NCBI GenBank assembly: GCA_025362415.1
Contig: JANYGM010000280.1
Location: forward strand, 1 to 32,033
From: a bacterium
GTDB lineage: Bacteria; Bacteroidota; Bacteroidia; Cytophagales; Thermonemataceae
Direction of reading: 5' to 3'
Length of the DNA stretch: 32,033 nt
A program made the position numbers and the translations under genes. The notes beneath the pieces were generated by a model. That model saw only the letters and a list, made by a program, of their open reading frames with translations. It did no database searches and was not told the origin of the DNA. Positions 15,949 through 23,258 of the stretch are shown piece after piece. Within the stretch, counting starts at the first letter, position 1. Each line of letters opens with the position of its first letter.

Positions 15949-15956
15949 TATATTTG
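15949..15956 (+). promoter_or_regulatory. -7 box TATATTTG for the SIMPL gene
   Basis: The same box and spacing as the left copy, 44 nt before the ATG at 16001. Confidence 0.55.
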
Positions 15957-16000
15957 CAATAGTATAAACTAATCAAAAACCAATTTAATCAAAAACAAGT

Positions 16001-16735
16001 ATGAAAAATAACATTCCTAGCATTGCTATCAGCATTGCCATCATCATTACGGCACTTATTTTGGGTCGTGCTTTGCAAAACCGCAACAAAAAAACAACAG
16101 ATAATTTGAGCGTTACGGGTGGTTCTGCTCGTGATTTCGTTTCTGATTTGATTGTCTGGAACGCAAGTTTTTCAAGGAAAAATTTGGAACTAAAAGATGC
16201 CTACAAAGCATTAGAAGAAGATAAAACTCGCATAAAATCTTATCTCGTTGAGAAAGGCGTGCCAGAAACATCTATCATTTTTTCTGCCGTTTCTACACAA
16301 AAAGATTTCCAAGATGTAACTAATGACGAAGGTAGGAGAATTAGTAGCCGTTTTGTGGGTTACATTTTGCAACAAAATGTGAGTGTAGAGTCAAAAGAAG
16401 TGGATAAAGTAGAAATAATTTCTCGTCAGATTACAGAACTTATCAATAGCGGAATTGAGCTTACTTCCACAATGCCACAGTATTTTTATACACAACTTGC
16501 CTCATTGAAAATCCAAATGTTGGAAGAAGCCTCAAAAGATGCCAAATTGCGTGCAGAAAAAATATCTTCAAATGCAGGTGGAGATTTGGGGAAACTTCAA
16601 AACTCGCAAATGGGTATTTTCCAAATAACAGCACAAAATTCGTCAGAAGGCTACAGTTATGGCGGTGCTTTTAACACAGATTCTAAGAAAAAAACAGCAA
16701 CAATCACCGTAAAACTACAATATCAATTAGATTAA
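16001..16735 (+). CDS. SIMPL (DUF541) domain protein
   Basis: A 244-residue protein with one N-terminal hydrophobic segment (SIAISIAIIITALILG, residues 7-22), either a membrane anchor or an uncleaved signal. The SIMPL domain fills the rest: LSVTGGSARDFVSDLIVWNASF, a YLVEKGVPETSI turn, an EASKDAKLRAEKIS helix and the closing strand ATITVKLQYQLD. These proteins face the periplasm. Their function is poorly defined and has been linked to envelope stress and stability. The gene starts under the promoter in the right 57-bp repeat and is followed by the ftsX gene across a hairpin of seven-base arrays. Confidence 0.85.
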   Translation: MKNNIPSIAISIAIIITALILGRALQNRNKKTTDNLSVTGGSARDFVSDLIVWNASFSRKNLELKDAYKALEEDKTRIKSYLVEKGVPETSIIFSAVSTQKDFQDVTNDEGRRISSRFVGYILQQNVSVESKEVDKVEIISRQITELINSGIELTSTMPQYFYTQLASLKIQMLEEASKDAKLRAEKISSNAGGDLGKLQNSQMGIFQITAQNSSEGYSYGGAFNTDSKKKTATITVKLQYQLD

Positions 16736-16736
16736 A

Positions 16737-16830
16737 TTGTGAGTTTTGAGTTGTGAATTGTGAGTTAAATACATTTTTTTGTCGTCAAAAGATAACTCAC
16801 AACTCACAACTTACAACTCACAACTCAAAA
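16737..16830. repeat. Inverted seven-base arrays between the SIMPL gene and ftsX
   Basis: Left arm 16737-16764: TTGTGAG, TTTTGAG, TTGTGAA, TTGTGAG. Right arm 16796-16830: CTCACAA twice, CTTACAA, CTCACAA, CTCAAAA. The arms are complementary and can form a long hairpin. The right arm ends 2 nt before the ftsX ATG. Confidence 0.8.
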
Positions 16831-16832
16831 AG

Positions 16833-17714
16833 ATGGTTTCAACGAAATTACAGAGTAAAAAACTGGGGAGTTATCCTTATTTTAGTGTTGTTTTGAGCAT
16901 TACTATTGCACTTTTTGTGATAGGAATTTTTAGTGTGTTGATGCTTGTCGCAAGGCAATTTAGTCAAATCATTAAAGAAAATCTAGAAATTCAAATAATG
17001 CTTAATAATGGCTTAAATGATGCACAACGCCCACAATTAGAGCAAATTCTGCTTCAAAAACCTTATATCCAAGAAGGCAAATTACGTTTTATTAGCAAAG
17101 AAGATGCCGCCAAAGAACTTGTTGGGCAACTAGAAGGAGAGAATTTTATGGAACTCTTAGGCACAAATCCGCTCAAAAATCAGTATATTATCAACATAAA
17201 ATCAGAATTTTATGAAAAAAATAAACTTGCTGAAATAGAGAAAGACCTCCGCAAAATGCCTAATATTGATGATGTTTCTTATGCAAAAACAAGTATCACA
17301 CAAACAAATAATAATATTGCAACTATAAGTTTTGTTTTGTTCACTTTTGCGCTGATTATGCTTATTGTGGTAGTGATTTTGATACACAATACTATCCGTT
17401 TGGCACTTTTTTCACAACGTCTTATCATACGTAGTATGCAACTTGTGGGTGCAACGGCAGGTTTTGTGCGTGCGCCTTTCTTGCATACAGCCGCATTACA
17501 AGGCATTTTTAGTGGACTTTTAGCAAGTGGTTTGCTTTTTGCCATTCTGAAATATCTTCAAAAAGAAGTAGCAGAACTTAGCACACTTATTCATTTGCCA
17601 AGTTTGTTTATTATCTTTGCAGCTTTGGTGATTTTAGGGCTGATTATTAGTGTTTTTAGCTCATATAGAGCCGTAAGCCACTATTTAGGAATGTCTTTAG
17701 ATGACCTATATTAG
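16833..17714 (+). CDS. ftsX: Cell-division permease FtsX
   Basis: A 293-residue inner-membrane protein of the FtsEX complex, which couples ATP hydrolysis by FtsE to activation of peptidoglycan hydrolases at the septum. TM1 is near residues 18-40 (VVLSITIALFVIGIFSVLML). A periplasmic domain of about 120 residues (EIQIMLNNGLND ... FISKEDAAKELV ... NPLKNQYIINI) has the usual FtsX signature. Three C-terminal TM helices and RLALFSQRLIIRSMQLVGAT follow. The frame opens at 16779, but the first 18 codons come from the seven-base repeat; MVSTKLQSKKLGSYP is the natural start. FtsE is not in the window, a common arrangement in this phylum. Confidence 0.9.
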   Translation: MVSTKLQSKKLGSYPYFSVVLSITIALFVIGIFSVLMLVARQFSQIIKENLEIQIMLNNGLNDAQRPQLEQILLQKPYIQEGKLRFISKEDAAKELVGQLEGENFMELLGTNPLKNQYIINIKSEFYEKNKLAEIEKDLRKMPNIDDVSYAKTSITQTNNNIATISFVLFTFALIMLIVVVILIHNTIRLALFSQRLIIRSMQLVGATAGFVRAPFLHTAALQGIFSGLLASGLLFAILKYLQKEVAELSTLIHLPSLFIIFAALVILGLIISVFSSYRAVSHYLGMSLDDLY

Positions 17715-17804
17715 TTGTGAGTTGTAAATTGTGAGTTGTAAGTTAAAATACAATCACGACAAAAAATAACTCACAACTCACAACTCATAACTCACAACTC
17801 AAAA
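17715..17804. repeat. Inverted seven-base arrays between ftsX and trpS
   Basis: Left arm 17715-17742 (TTGTGAG, TTGTAAA, TTGTGAG, TTGTAAG) starts directly after the ftsX stop. Right arm 17770-17804 (CTCACAA twice, CTCATAA, CTCACAA, CTCAAAA) ends at the base before the trpS ATG. It is the same structure as at 16737-16830. Confidence 0.82.
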
Positions 17805-18773
17805 ATGCGTATTCTTACAGGTATTCAAAGTTCAGGGAAACCACATTTGGGCAATATTTTAGGGGCTATTGCGCCTGCTATCCAGATGTCTGTTGTGCCT
17901 GAAAATGAATCTTTTTTCTTTATTGCGGATTTTCATTCGCTTACTACTATCAAAGATGCGCAAGAGCGTCTGCATAATGTTCGTTCTGTGGCTGCTGCGT
18001 GGCTTGCTTGCGGTTTTGATGTAGAAAAAAATTATTTTTACCGCCAATCTCGTATTCCTGAGGTGTGTGAACTAACGTGGTTTTTGAACTGTTTTACCCC
18101 TTTTCCTACACTTGCCAACGCTCATTCTTTCAAAGATAAATCTGAAAATTTAGCTGATGTAAATGCAGGGCTTTTTGATTATCCTGTGCTTATGGCGGCA
18201 GATATTTTGCTTTATGATGCCCAAATTGTGCCTGTCGGAAAAGACCAAGTCCAACATTTAGAAATCACACGAGATATAGCTGAAAAAGTCAATTATCATT
18301 ATCAGAAAGAGATTTTTGTTGTGCCAAATGTACGCATAGATGAAAATGTAATGACCATTCCTGGCATAGATGGAAGGAAAATGAGTAAATCTTATAAAAA
18401 TACAATTGATATTTTTGTTTCTGAAAAAGAACTCAAAAAGCAAATAATGAGTATCGTAACAGATAGTACGCCCTTAGAAGCTCCCAAAGACCCAAATACT
18501 TGTAATGCTTTCAAAATTTATTCTCTTGTTGCAGATGCCACGCAAGTAGAACAAATGCGTCAGAACTATTTAGGAGGCAATTATGGCTATGGTCATATCA
18601 AAACTGCTATTTTGGAAATAATCTTAGAAAAGTACAATAAAGAACGCACTTTGTATAATGCTTATATGGCTAATCCTTTGGAATTAGATAGTATTTTAGC
18701 CATTGGGGAAACAAAAGCTAAAAAAATAGCACAAACCACACTTTCTCGTGTGCGTGAGGTGCTGGGATTTTAG
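17805..18773 (+). CDS. trpS: Tryptophan--tRNA ligase
   Basis: A 322-residue class I aminoacyl-tRNA synthetase that charges tRNA-Trp in the cytosol. The HIGH-like signature is PHLGN at 13-17 and the KMSKS loop is at 192-196 (DGRKMSKSYKN). Tryptophan-pocket segments such as FDYPVLMAADILLY and VPVGKDQVQHLEITRDIA (about 124-157) are intact. The length matches bacterial TrpRS (about 325-335). The ATG directly abuts a seven-base array. It is probably read through from ftsX or from an unseen promoter. Nothing is seen in the 59 nt to the converging restriction gene. Confidence 0.95.
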   Translation: MRILTGIQSSGKPHLGNILGAIAPAIQMSVVPENESFFFIADFHSLTTIKDAQERLHNVRSVAAAWLACGFDVEKNYFYRQSRIPEVCELTWFLNCFTPFPTLANAHSFKDKSENLADVNAGLFDYPVLMAADILLYDAQIVPVGKDQVQHLEITRDIAEKVNYHYQKEIFVVPNVRIDENVMTIPGIDGRKMSKSYKNTIDIFVSEKELKKQIMSIVTDSTPLEAPKDPNTCNAFKIYSLVADATQVEQMRQNYLGGNYGYGHIKTAILEIILEKYNKERTLYNAYMANPLELDSILAIGETKAKKIAQTTLSRVREVLGF

Positions 18774-18832
18774 GTGATTTTTAATTATGAATTTTTTAAT
18801 TATGAATGAAAAGGCTTTAATACAAAAATATT

Positions 18833-19969
18833 TCAAGATTTCTCTTTTAAAATATCTGCCCATTGTTCTAAATGAAAATCCTTAATTTCCGTAGATTTTC
18901 CTGCGTCTTCTATCAAATTTCTAGTATAAATTTTTATAAACTCTTCATAATCATCAATAAATCTCAAATAATATTTCAATGTACTCACAATTCCGTTGGC
19001 AATAATATCAATTCCTTGCGTTTTTTTGAGTTCTAAGATAGAATTAATCACTTCTTTTTCTGTTTCAGCGTTCTTAAAACCACTTTTAAAAGTCGTTAAG
19101 ATATAATAACGGTTAATTTTGGTATTGTGAGATTTTTTAGCAACATCAAAAATCAAATATTTATCTATTGGGATATTATGCTTAATTTCTATAATTTCAA
19201 ATGGCTGATTATCAAGCGTGTAAATTTCAATATCTCCAAAGCTGTGTTTGTCTGATGATGTGTGTACCTGCAAAGGAACAAGTTTTTTATCCTTGTATCT
19301 TTCAAATTTTGGCAGTAAAGCCTCATAAATAGAATAAATAGCAATTACAGGCAAACGAGAACTCAATTTTGCTTCAAAATGTTTTTCTAACATCTTGATA
19401 ATCAAATGTATATTTAGTGTTTCTAGATTTTTTGTTTCAAAATTAGCGTTTTCAAAAACTATTTGTGTAGCTTTTGCAAGTATAATCAATTTTGCAAAAA
19501 CGTACTCTAAATAATCATTAGGATTAATATTTTGGATTTCAACATCATCAAAAATATTCAAAAAACATTCTTTGAGTTGCTTATCTCTAATTTTTAAATC
19601 TAATCCTTCTATTTTTGTCCATTTTATGCGTTCTCTTGTAGCTAAAGTGAGAAAAGAACTTTCTTTATTCGCATATTTTGGAAAATTATCTTTGAAAAAT
19701 GGGGAGGTAACCTGCGTGTCTAACACTCGGGCAGAATAACCATTCTCAAAATCTGTTCTATGTAAACGTATATCCTGTGTTGGAGTAGTGATTTTTTTCA
19801 ATAAACTTGTTACAAGTGCAGAAACCAAAGATTTATTACTATCAATTTTACTAATAAGCACATCAATATTTATTTTTATACTTGAAGAAATAGCATTAAA
19901 ATCTATATTTTGAGCATTTTGATAGGCATTTTCTAAAATAGTTTTCTCTTGTTGATTGTTTTTTATCAT
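18833..19969 (-). CDS. Type II restriction endonuclease (possibly SacI family)
   Basis: A 378-residue protein whose ATG overlaps the methyltransferase stop by 4 nt (ATGA), the typical layout of a restriction-modification pair. A PD-(D/E)XK-type site is visible: SFGDIEIYTL (Asp246), then FEIIEIKHN with Glu261 and Lys263. The N-terminal IRLHRTDFENGYSARVLDT and VTSPFFKDNFP segments remind me of the SacI endonuclease family (GAGCTC), but this is from memory and unverified. The rest is largely alpha-helical. No frameshift is seen, so the enzyme looks intact. Its pairing with a full methylase suggests an active defence system. Confidence 0.75.
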   Translation of the reverse strand: MIKNNQQEKTILENAYQNAQNIDFNAISSSIKINIDVLISKIDSNKSLVSALVTSLLKKITTPTQDIRLHRTDFENGYSARVLDTQVTSPFFKDNFPKYANKESSFLTLATRERIKWTKIEGLDLKIRDKQLKECFLNIFDDVEIQNINPNDYLEYVFAKLIILAKATQIVFENANFETKNLETLNIHLIIKMLEKHFEAKLSSRLPVIAIYSIYEALLPKFERYKDKKLVPLQVHTSSDKHSFGDIEIYTLDNQPFEIIEIKHNIPIDKYLIFDVAKKSHNTKINRYYILTTFKSGFKNAETEKEVINSILELKKTQGIDIIANGIVSTLKYYLRFIDDYEEFIKIYTRNLIEDAGKSTEIKDFHLEQWADILKEKS

Positions 19970-21045
19970 ACAAAAAGTTCTTGGGTAAAAGTTACTTGTT
20001 TTAGCCTTTCATTGCTAATATTTACATACTCTGGATTTATTTCAACACCTAAATACTTACGTTTGAGGTTTTTAGCTGCCACACAAGTAGTACCACTACC
20101 ACAAAAAGGGTCTAAAACTACATCATTTTCTTTACTTAAAAGCTTAATAAGTTCTTGTATAATATATAACGGATAAACAGCTGGATGTTGGTTATCTTTG
20201 GTCATTTCAACGGGGCTTTCAATTAAATCTTTTTTTAATTTATTTCCCAGAATTTTGATAATTGTAAACCCATTATTACGTATTTGGTTGTTTCTACCAC
20301 CTTCCATTCCACCATAAGCCTCTTTATGAATGCCTTTTATTTTCATTCTAAAACTATCTATTTCGCCATTATGTACTGCTAAAATCACTTCTTGTAAAGA
20401 TTTTCTAGCAGTTTCTTTTTGAGAAATTTCCAAATCTGAATTTTCAATCAATTCAAAATACTGTTTTCCTAACTTATCTGATGGCTTACTTTTACTACTT
20501 TTATTGAGGTCATCAAGATGTTTTAGATAGTTTTCCAAATCAAAATGATAATTCTTTGATTTAGCAAATATAAAAAATGGTTCTGTTGCTTGTATGAGTT
20601 TTCTTTTATCTTGTCGTGGTGTAGGATTAAGTTTAGACCACGTAATTTGGTTAATCAAAAAAACTTTTTTATCTTCAATGGCTTTGATAGCAAATTTATA
20701 AGGCAAAAGAGACAATGCGCCATTGATATATTTGTCGCCCAAATTAAATACAATAGCCCCTGTGGGCTTTGTTACTCGCACACATTCAGAGAAGATATTT
20801 AGTAAATTTTCTAAATATTCCTCTTCTGTGGCTTCGTTTCCAACACCAAAATCTCCATTTCCATAATCCCTTTGCTGAAAATATGGCGGAGAAGTTATCA
20901 CCAAATCAATACTATCTGTTGCTATTTTTTTCAGTACAACAAGGCAATCACCAATAATAATTTTATCTAGTGCATCAAATGATACATCATTACAATTATT
21001 ATCAACTAATATTTTTTCTATTGGTATTCCTGTTAATATTTCCAT
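19966..21045 (-). CDS. Type II DNA methyltransferase (N4-cytosine or N6-adenine, beta class)
   Basis: A 359-residue DNA methylase that would protect the host target site. Catalytic motif IV TSPPY is at 51-55. SAM-binding motif I DPFCGSGTT is at 312-320, followed by YLGVEINPEYVNISNERL. Motif IV before motif I with the recognition region between (about 100-290) defines the beta class. TSPPY fits both N4-cytosine and N6-adenine enzymes. The frame continues upstream to 21162 but would overlap the DUF6787-like gene. MEILTGIPIEKI at 21045 gives a 13-nt gap and the normal family start. It is co-transcribed with the endonuclease. Confidence 0.88.
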   Translation of the reverse strand: MEILTGIPIEKILVDNNCNDVSFDALDKIIIGDCLVVLKKIATDSIDLVITSPPYFQQRDYGNGDFGVGNEATEEEYLENLLNIFSECVRVTKPTGAIVFNLGDKYINGALSLLPYKFAIKAIEDKKVFLINQITWSKLNPTPRQDKRKLIQATEPFFIFAKSKNYHFDLENYLKHLDDLNKSSKSKPSDKLGKQYFELIENSDLEISQKETARKSLQEVILAVHNGEIDSFRMKIKGIHKEAYGGMEGGRNNQIRNNGFTIIKILGNKLKKDLIESPVEMTKDNQHPAVYPLYIIQELIKLLSKENDVVLDPFCGSGTTCVAAKNLKRKYLGVEINPEYVNISNERLKQVTFTQELFV

Positions 21046-21058
21046 TTTTATTGGTTTT

Positions 21059-21382
21059 TTAATTTTTCTCTTCTTTTTTCCCTCCAAAAAGTCCAAAAAT
21101 CCTGCCAAACATTCGTTTTTCAAAGTTCCAAAAAAACGTAAATTGCCCCAATAAAAAACCATAAAACAACAATAAAATCTGATAAGCGGGGAAAACAGTA
21201 GCTAACCACACACCTATACGTGTGAGTAAGGGCGTTTCAGGCGTGATGCCCAAAAACGCATAAATAGGGATTTTGACGTACATTGCAGAGAAACCCGTTA
21301 ATGCAAAAACAAGAAAAATAATTAGCACTTGCCAATTATTTTTCACGTCCCAACGTACTTTTAATTTTTCTAAAAAACTCAA
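21059..21382 (-). CDS. DUF6787-like small membrane protein, non-ATG start
   Basis: A short inner-membrane protein of unknown function. The conserved features are LEKLKVRWDVKNNWQVLIIFLVFALTG, a second hydrophobic stretch PAYQILLLFYGFLLGQF and the family-typical end FFWNFEKRMFGRIFGLFGG. The frame runs back to a GTG at 21439, but that extension is encoded by a seven-base repeat array. No ATG exists before the conserved core. The TTG at 21382 gives (M)SFLEKLKVRW, which matches how such proteins usually begin, so 107 residues is my choice. It sits between the peroxiredoxin and the methyltransferase on the same strand. Confidence 0.6.
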   Translation of the reverse strand: MSFLEKLKVRWDVKNNWQVLIIFLVFALTGFSAMYVKIPIYAFLGITPETPLLTRIGVWLATVFPAYQILLLFYGFLLGQFTFFWNFEKRMFGRIFGLFGGKKEEKN

Positions 21383-21384
21383 TA

Positions 21385-21469
21385 TGATGTGTGATATATG
21401 ATGTATGATGTATAAATTGTGTTTTTTGTATTCATTCACAATTCATAATTTAAAATTCAGAATTACAAA
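21385..21469. repeat. Two seven-base arrays between the peroxiredoxin and DUF6787-like genes
   Basis: 21385-21412 holds TGATGTG, TGATATA, TGATGTA, TGATGTA. 21435-21469 holds TTCACAA, TTCATAA, TTTAAAA, TTCAGAA, TTACAAA and overlaps the peroxiredoxin stop codon. Confidence 0.7.
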
Positions 21470-21924
21470 TAAGATTTTGTTTTTATTTTGTCCATCATTT
21501 CCTTTATATGTACTTCTGCACCAAGAAAATCCTGCAAAACCGCTGCAATTTTATGGTCTTTATTGAGCAAATAAGTAACACGTTTTGGAATACGCAAAAT
21601 AGGCACAAGTGCATCATAATCAGCGCAAACCTTGCCTGTTTCATCAGAAAGCAGTTCAAAAGGAAGTTTATTTTCTTCCTTGAACCTAAGATGCGTTGGA
21701 ATATCATCACGACTAACGCCAAAAACATCAACGCCTACATCTCTAAAAACAGCAAATTGGTCACGAAACTCACACGCTTCTTTGGTGCAAACTGAAGTAA
21801 AATCTTTTGGATAAAAATAAAGAATACAAGGTTTTCCTAATAAATCTTTACTAAGTGTAATTTCTTCACCACTTGTAGAGGCAAGCGTAAAATCAGGTGC
21901 TAATTGGTTGATAGATAAAGCCAT
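21463..21924 (-). CDS. bcp: Thioredoxin-dependent peroxiredoxin, Bcp/PrxQ type
   Basis: A 153-residue cytosolic AhpC/TSA-family enzyme that reduces hydrogen peroxide and organic hydroperoxides. The peroxidatic Cys46 lies in the PKDFTSVCTKEAC motif and the resolving Cys51 is five residues later, the hallmark of atypical two-Cys Bcp/PrxQ proteins. FYPKD, FGVSRDD and LLSDETGKVC are further family signatures. The length is normal (about 150). The ATG at 21924 has a GGTGTGA-type seven-base array 6 nt upstream. Confidence 0.92.
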   Translation of the reverse strand: MALSINQLAPDFTLASTSGEEITLSKDLLGKPCILYFYPKDFTSVCTKEACEFRDQFAVFRDVGVDVFGVSRDDIPTHLRFKEENKLPFELLSDETGKVCADYDALVPILRIPKRVTYLLNKDHKIAAVLQDFLGAEVHIKEMMDKIKTKSYL

Positions 21925-21930
21925 TTTTGA

Positions 21931-21958
21931 GGTATGAAGTTTGAGGTGTGAGGTGTGA
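21931..21958. repeat. Seven-base tandem repeat array (GGTGTGA type)
   Basis: Heptamers GGTATGA, AGTTTGA, GGTGTGA, GGTGTGA lie 6 nt upstream of the peroxiredoxin start. Confidence 0.7.
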
Positions 21959-21997
21959 AGTAAATATGACTTGACACCAAATATTTCTGATTAAAAA

Positions 21998-22306
21998 TTA
22001 CTTTTTGAGTTGTCCCATTAGGGTTTCTACTTCACTAAGTAGTCTTTCTGCTTTTTCTTTTGAATCATTTACGACTTGCTCCCCCTTCGTTTTAGCAATA
22101 CTAATATGCGCATCAGCACCATTTTTGAGGTTATTGAGGTAATTAGTTAGCTTTTCTCTTACTTTTGAAAGTTGATAAGTGAGCCTGCGACGCATTTCTT
22201 TGCCTTCACGAGGTGCATATAATAAGCCCAGGGTAGCTCCTGCTGCAGCTCCAATCAAAAGACCCAAAATAAAATGGTCTTTTTTAGGTGATTTATTTTT
22301 TTCCAT
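21998..22306 (-). CDS. YtxH domain protein
   Basis: A 102-residue small protein with a glycine-rich membrane segment ILGLLIGAAAGATLGLLYAP (residues 13-32). APREGKEMRRRL and an amphipathic helical tail of about 65 residues rich in Lys and Glu follow. This is the YtxH arrangement: a short anchor with a cytosolic coiled tail, of unknown function and often stress-related. It has its own TACATTTG box upstream. No partner can be inferred from the neighbours. Confidence 0.85.
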   Translation of the reverse strand: MEKNKSPKKDHFILGLLIGAAAGATLGLLYAPREGKEMRRRLTYQLSKVREKLTNYLNNLKNGADAHISIAKTKGEQVVNDSKEKAERLLSEVETLMGQLKK

Positions 22307-22371
22307 TATTAGGTTATATTGTGGGTTAATATTGATTTTGCGTATTGATTTTCAGTAAAATTGTGTTATTG

Positions 22372-22379
22372 CAAATGTA
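22372..22379 (-). promoter_or_regulatory. -7 box TACATTTG for the YtxH gene
   Basis: A TAnnTTTG match on the minus strand with a leader of about 58 nt to the ATG at 22306. No well-spaced -33 TTTG. Confidence 0.5.
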
Positions 22380-22421
22380 GGTGTTTTTTTCAAAAAACAT
22401 ATACTTTTTTTCAAATTTTAA

Positions 22422-22471
22422 CCTAAAAAACAACTTCAAAAGATAGAATACTTATGAAGTCGTTTTTTAGG
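22422..22471 (-). terminator. Terminator behind the ricin-type gene
   Basis: A 17-bp stem with one mismatch (CCTAAAAAACAACTTCA at 22422-22438 with its complement at 22455-22471) lies 13 nt after the stop codon. Confidence 0.65.
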
Positions 22472-22483
22472 TTAATCCTCTAA

Positions 22484-23017
22484 TTATTTGCCTTTGCTGT
22501 TTACTGGCGTAATTTGCCAATGTTGGCTTGGAGTGGTTGGCTCTCTATATACTAAATTCAAACCATTTTTTCCAGTTGTTAGAATTACCATAGGACCTGA
22601 ATTGACGTTATTGATGCTATACAGCCCTTTTTTACCTTCTACAGGTTCTATATTCCACAGTTGCAGTCCATCTTCTTTGCTATTCACCTTTACTAAGCGC
22701 AAAAGCATTTTATCATCTTCTACAACTAATGCCAAAGCTTTAGTTTCTCCCAGAAGTTTTGTAGTGAAACGGTAATGTCCTTCCTTTACTGCCGTTATTT
22801 GCCAATATTGCCCTGTAAAAGTACCCGTTTTACCCATTTGGATTTTATCCTTTTTGCCATCATTAAGAATTTCTAATGATTTGGTATTTTTCAAAGAATC
22901 ATTGGTCAAACGGTAAAAACCTTTGCCAAAAGTCGGCAGTTGTGCAATAGCATTTTTTTGAAACGCCACCAAACCTACTACACAAGCCACATAAATAAAT
23001 ATTTTTTGGATTTTCAT
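22484..23017 (-). CDS. Secreted ricin-type beta-trefoil (RICIN) domain protein
   Basis: A 177-residue exported protein. The signal peptide MKIQKIFIYVACVVGLVAF... ends at AIAQ. The mature part has three similar segments ending in QxW-type motifs: QYWQITAV, LQLWNIEPV and QHWQITPV. This is the signature of a ricin B-like trefoil, usually a carbohydrate-binding module. No catalytic domain is attached, so it would be a stand-alone lectin-like protein. The frame extends to 23080 over repeat sequence, but the start at 23017 gives a proper signal peptide. Confidence 0.75.
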   Translation of the reverse strand: MKIQKIFIYVACVVGLVAFQKNAIAQLPTFGKGFYRLTNDSLKNTKSLEILNDGKKDKIQMGKTGTFTGQYWQITAVKEGHYRFTTKLLGETKALALVVEDDKMLLRLVKVNSKEDGLQLWNIEPVEGKKGLYSINNVNSGPMVILTTGKNGLNLVYREPTTPSQHWQITPVNSKGK

Positions 23018-23090
23018 ATAAAAGTATAATAATAAGTAATTGTGAATTTTTAATTGTGAATACATATAAAATTTTAGCAACTGTTTAGGT

Positions 23091-23214
23091 TAGGACTTAC
23101 GCAAAAAAGTTCTAAAACCACCCCCAGCCCCTCCTTAGGAAGGAGGGGAGTTTGTCCCCCTCCTTTTTAGGAGTGGGTTAGGGGTGGTTTTTAATAGGTT
23201 TTGCGTAAGTCCTA
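23091..23214. mobile_element. Full-length 124-bp MITE, copy 2 (inverted)
   Basis: The ends are TAGGACTTACGCAAAA and its near-perfect inverse ending GTAAGTCCTA. The core is at 23118-23187. Its reverse complement matches the element at 7576-7698 almost base for base. It is flanked by a TAGGT direct repeat (23086-23090 and 23215-23219), consistent with a 5-bp target duplication. Confidence 0.87.
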
Positions 23215-23230
23215 TAGGTAATAAACCTAG

Positions 23231-23258
23231 TCATACTCGTACTTCAAACTTCGTACCT
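23231..23258. repeat. Seven-base tandem repeat array (CGTACTT type)
   Basis: Heptamers TCATACT, CGTACTT, CAAACTT, CGTACCT reach the stop codon of the kinase gene. They are inverted relative to the array at the other end of that gene. Confidence 0.65.

Larger units (their letters stand above)
15900..15956 (+). repeat. 57-bp direct repeat, right copy (terminator plus promoter)
   Basis: The second copy of the unit at 15192-15248, 708 bp further on. It ends the nuclease-like gene and provides the promoter of the SIMPL gene. Confidence 0.9.

Noticed and set aside
16737-17804. CRISPR array, because of short regularly spaced repeats
   Set aside because: The period is 7 bp without spacers, repeats vary in sequence and no cas genes are present.
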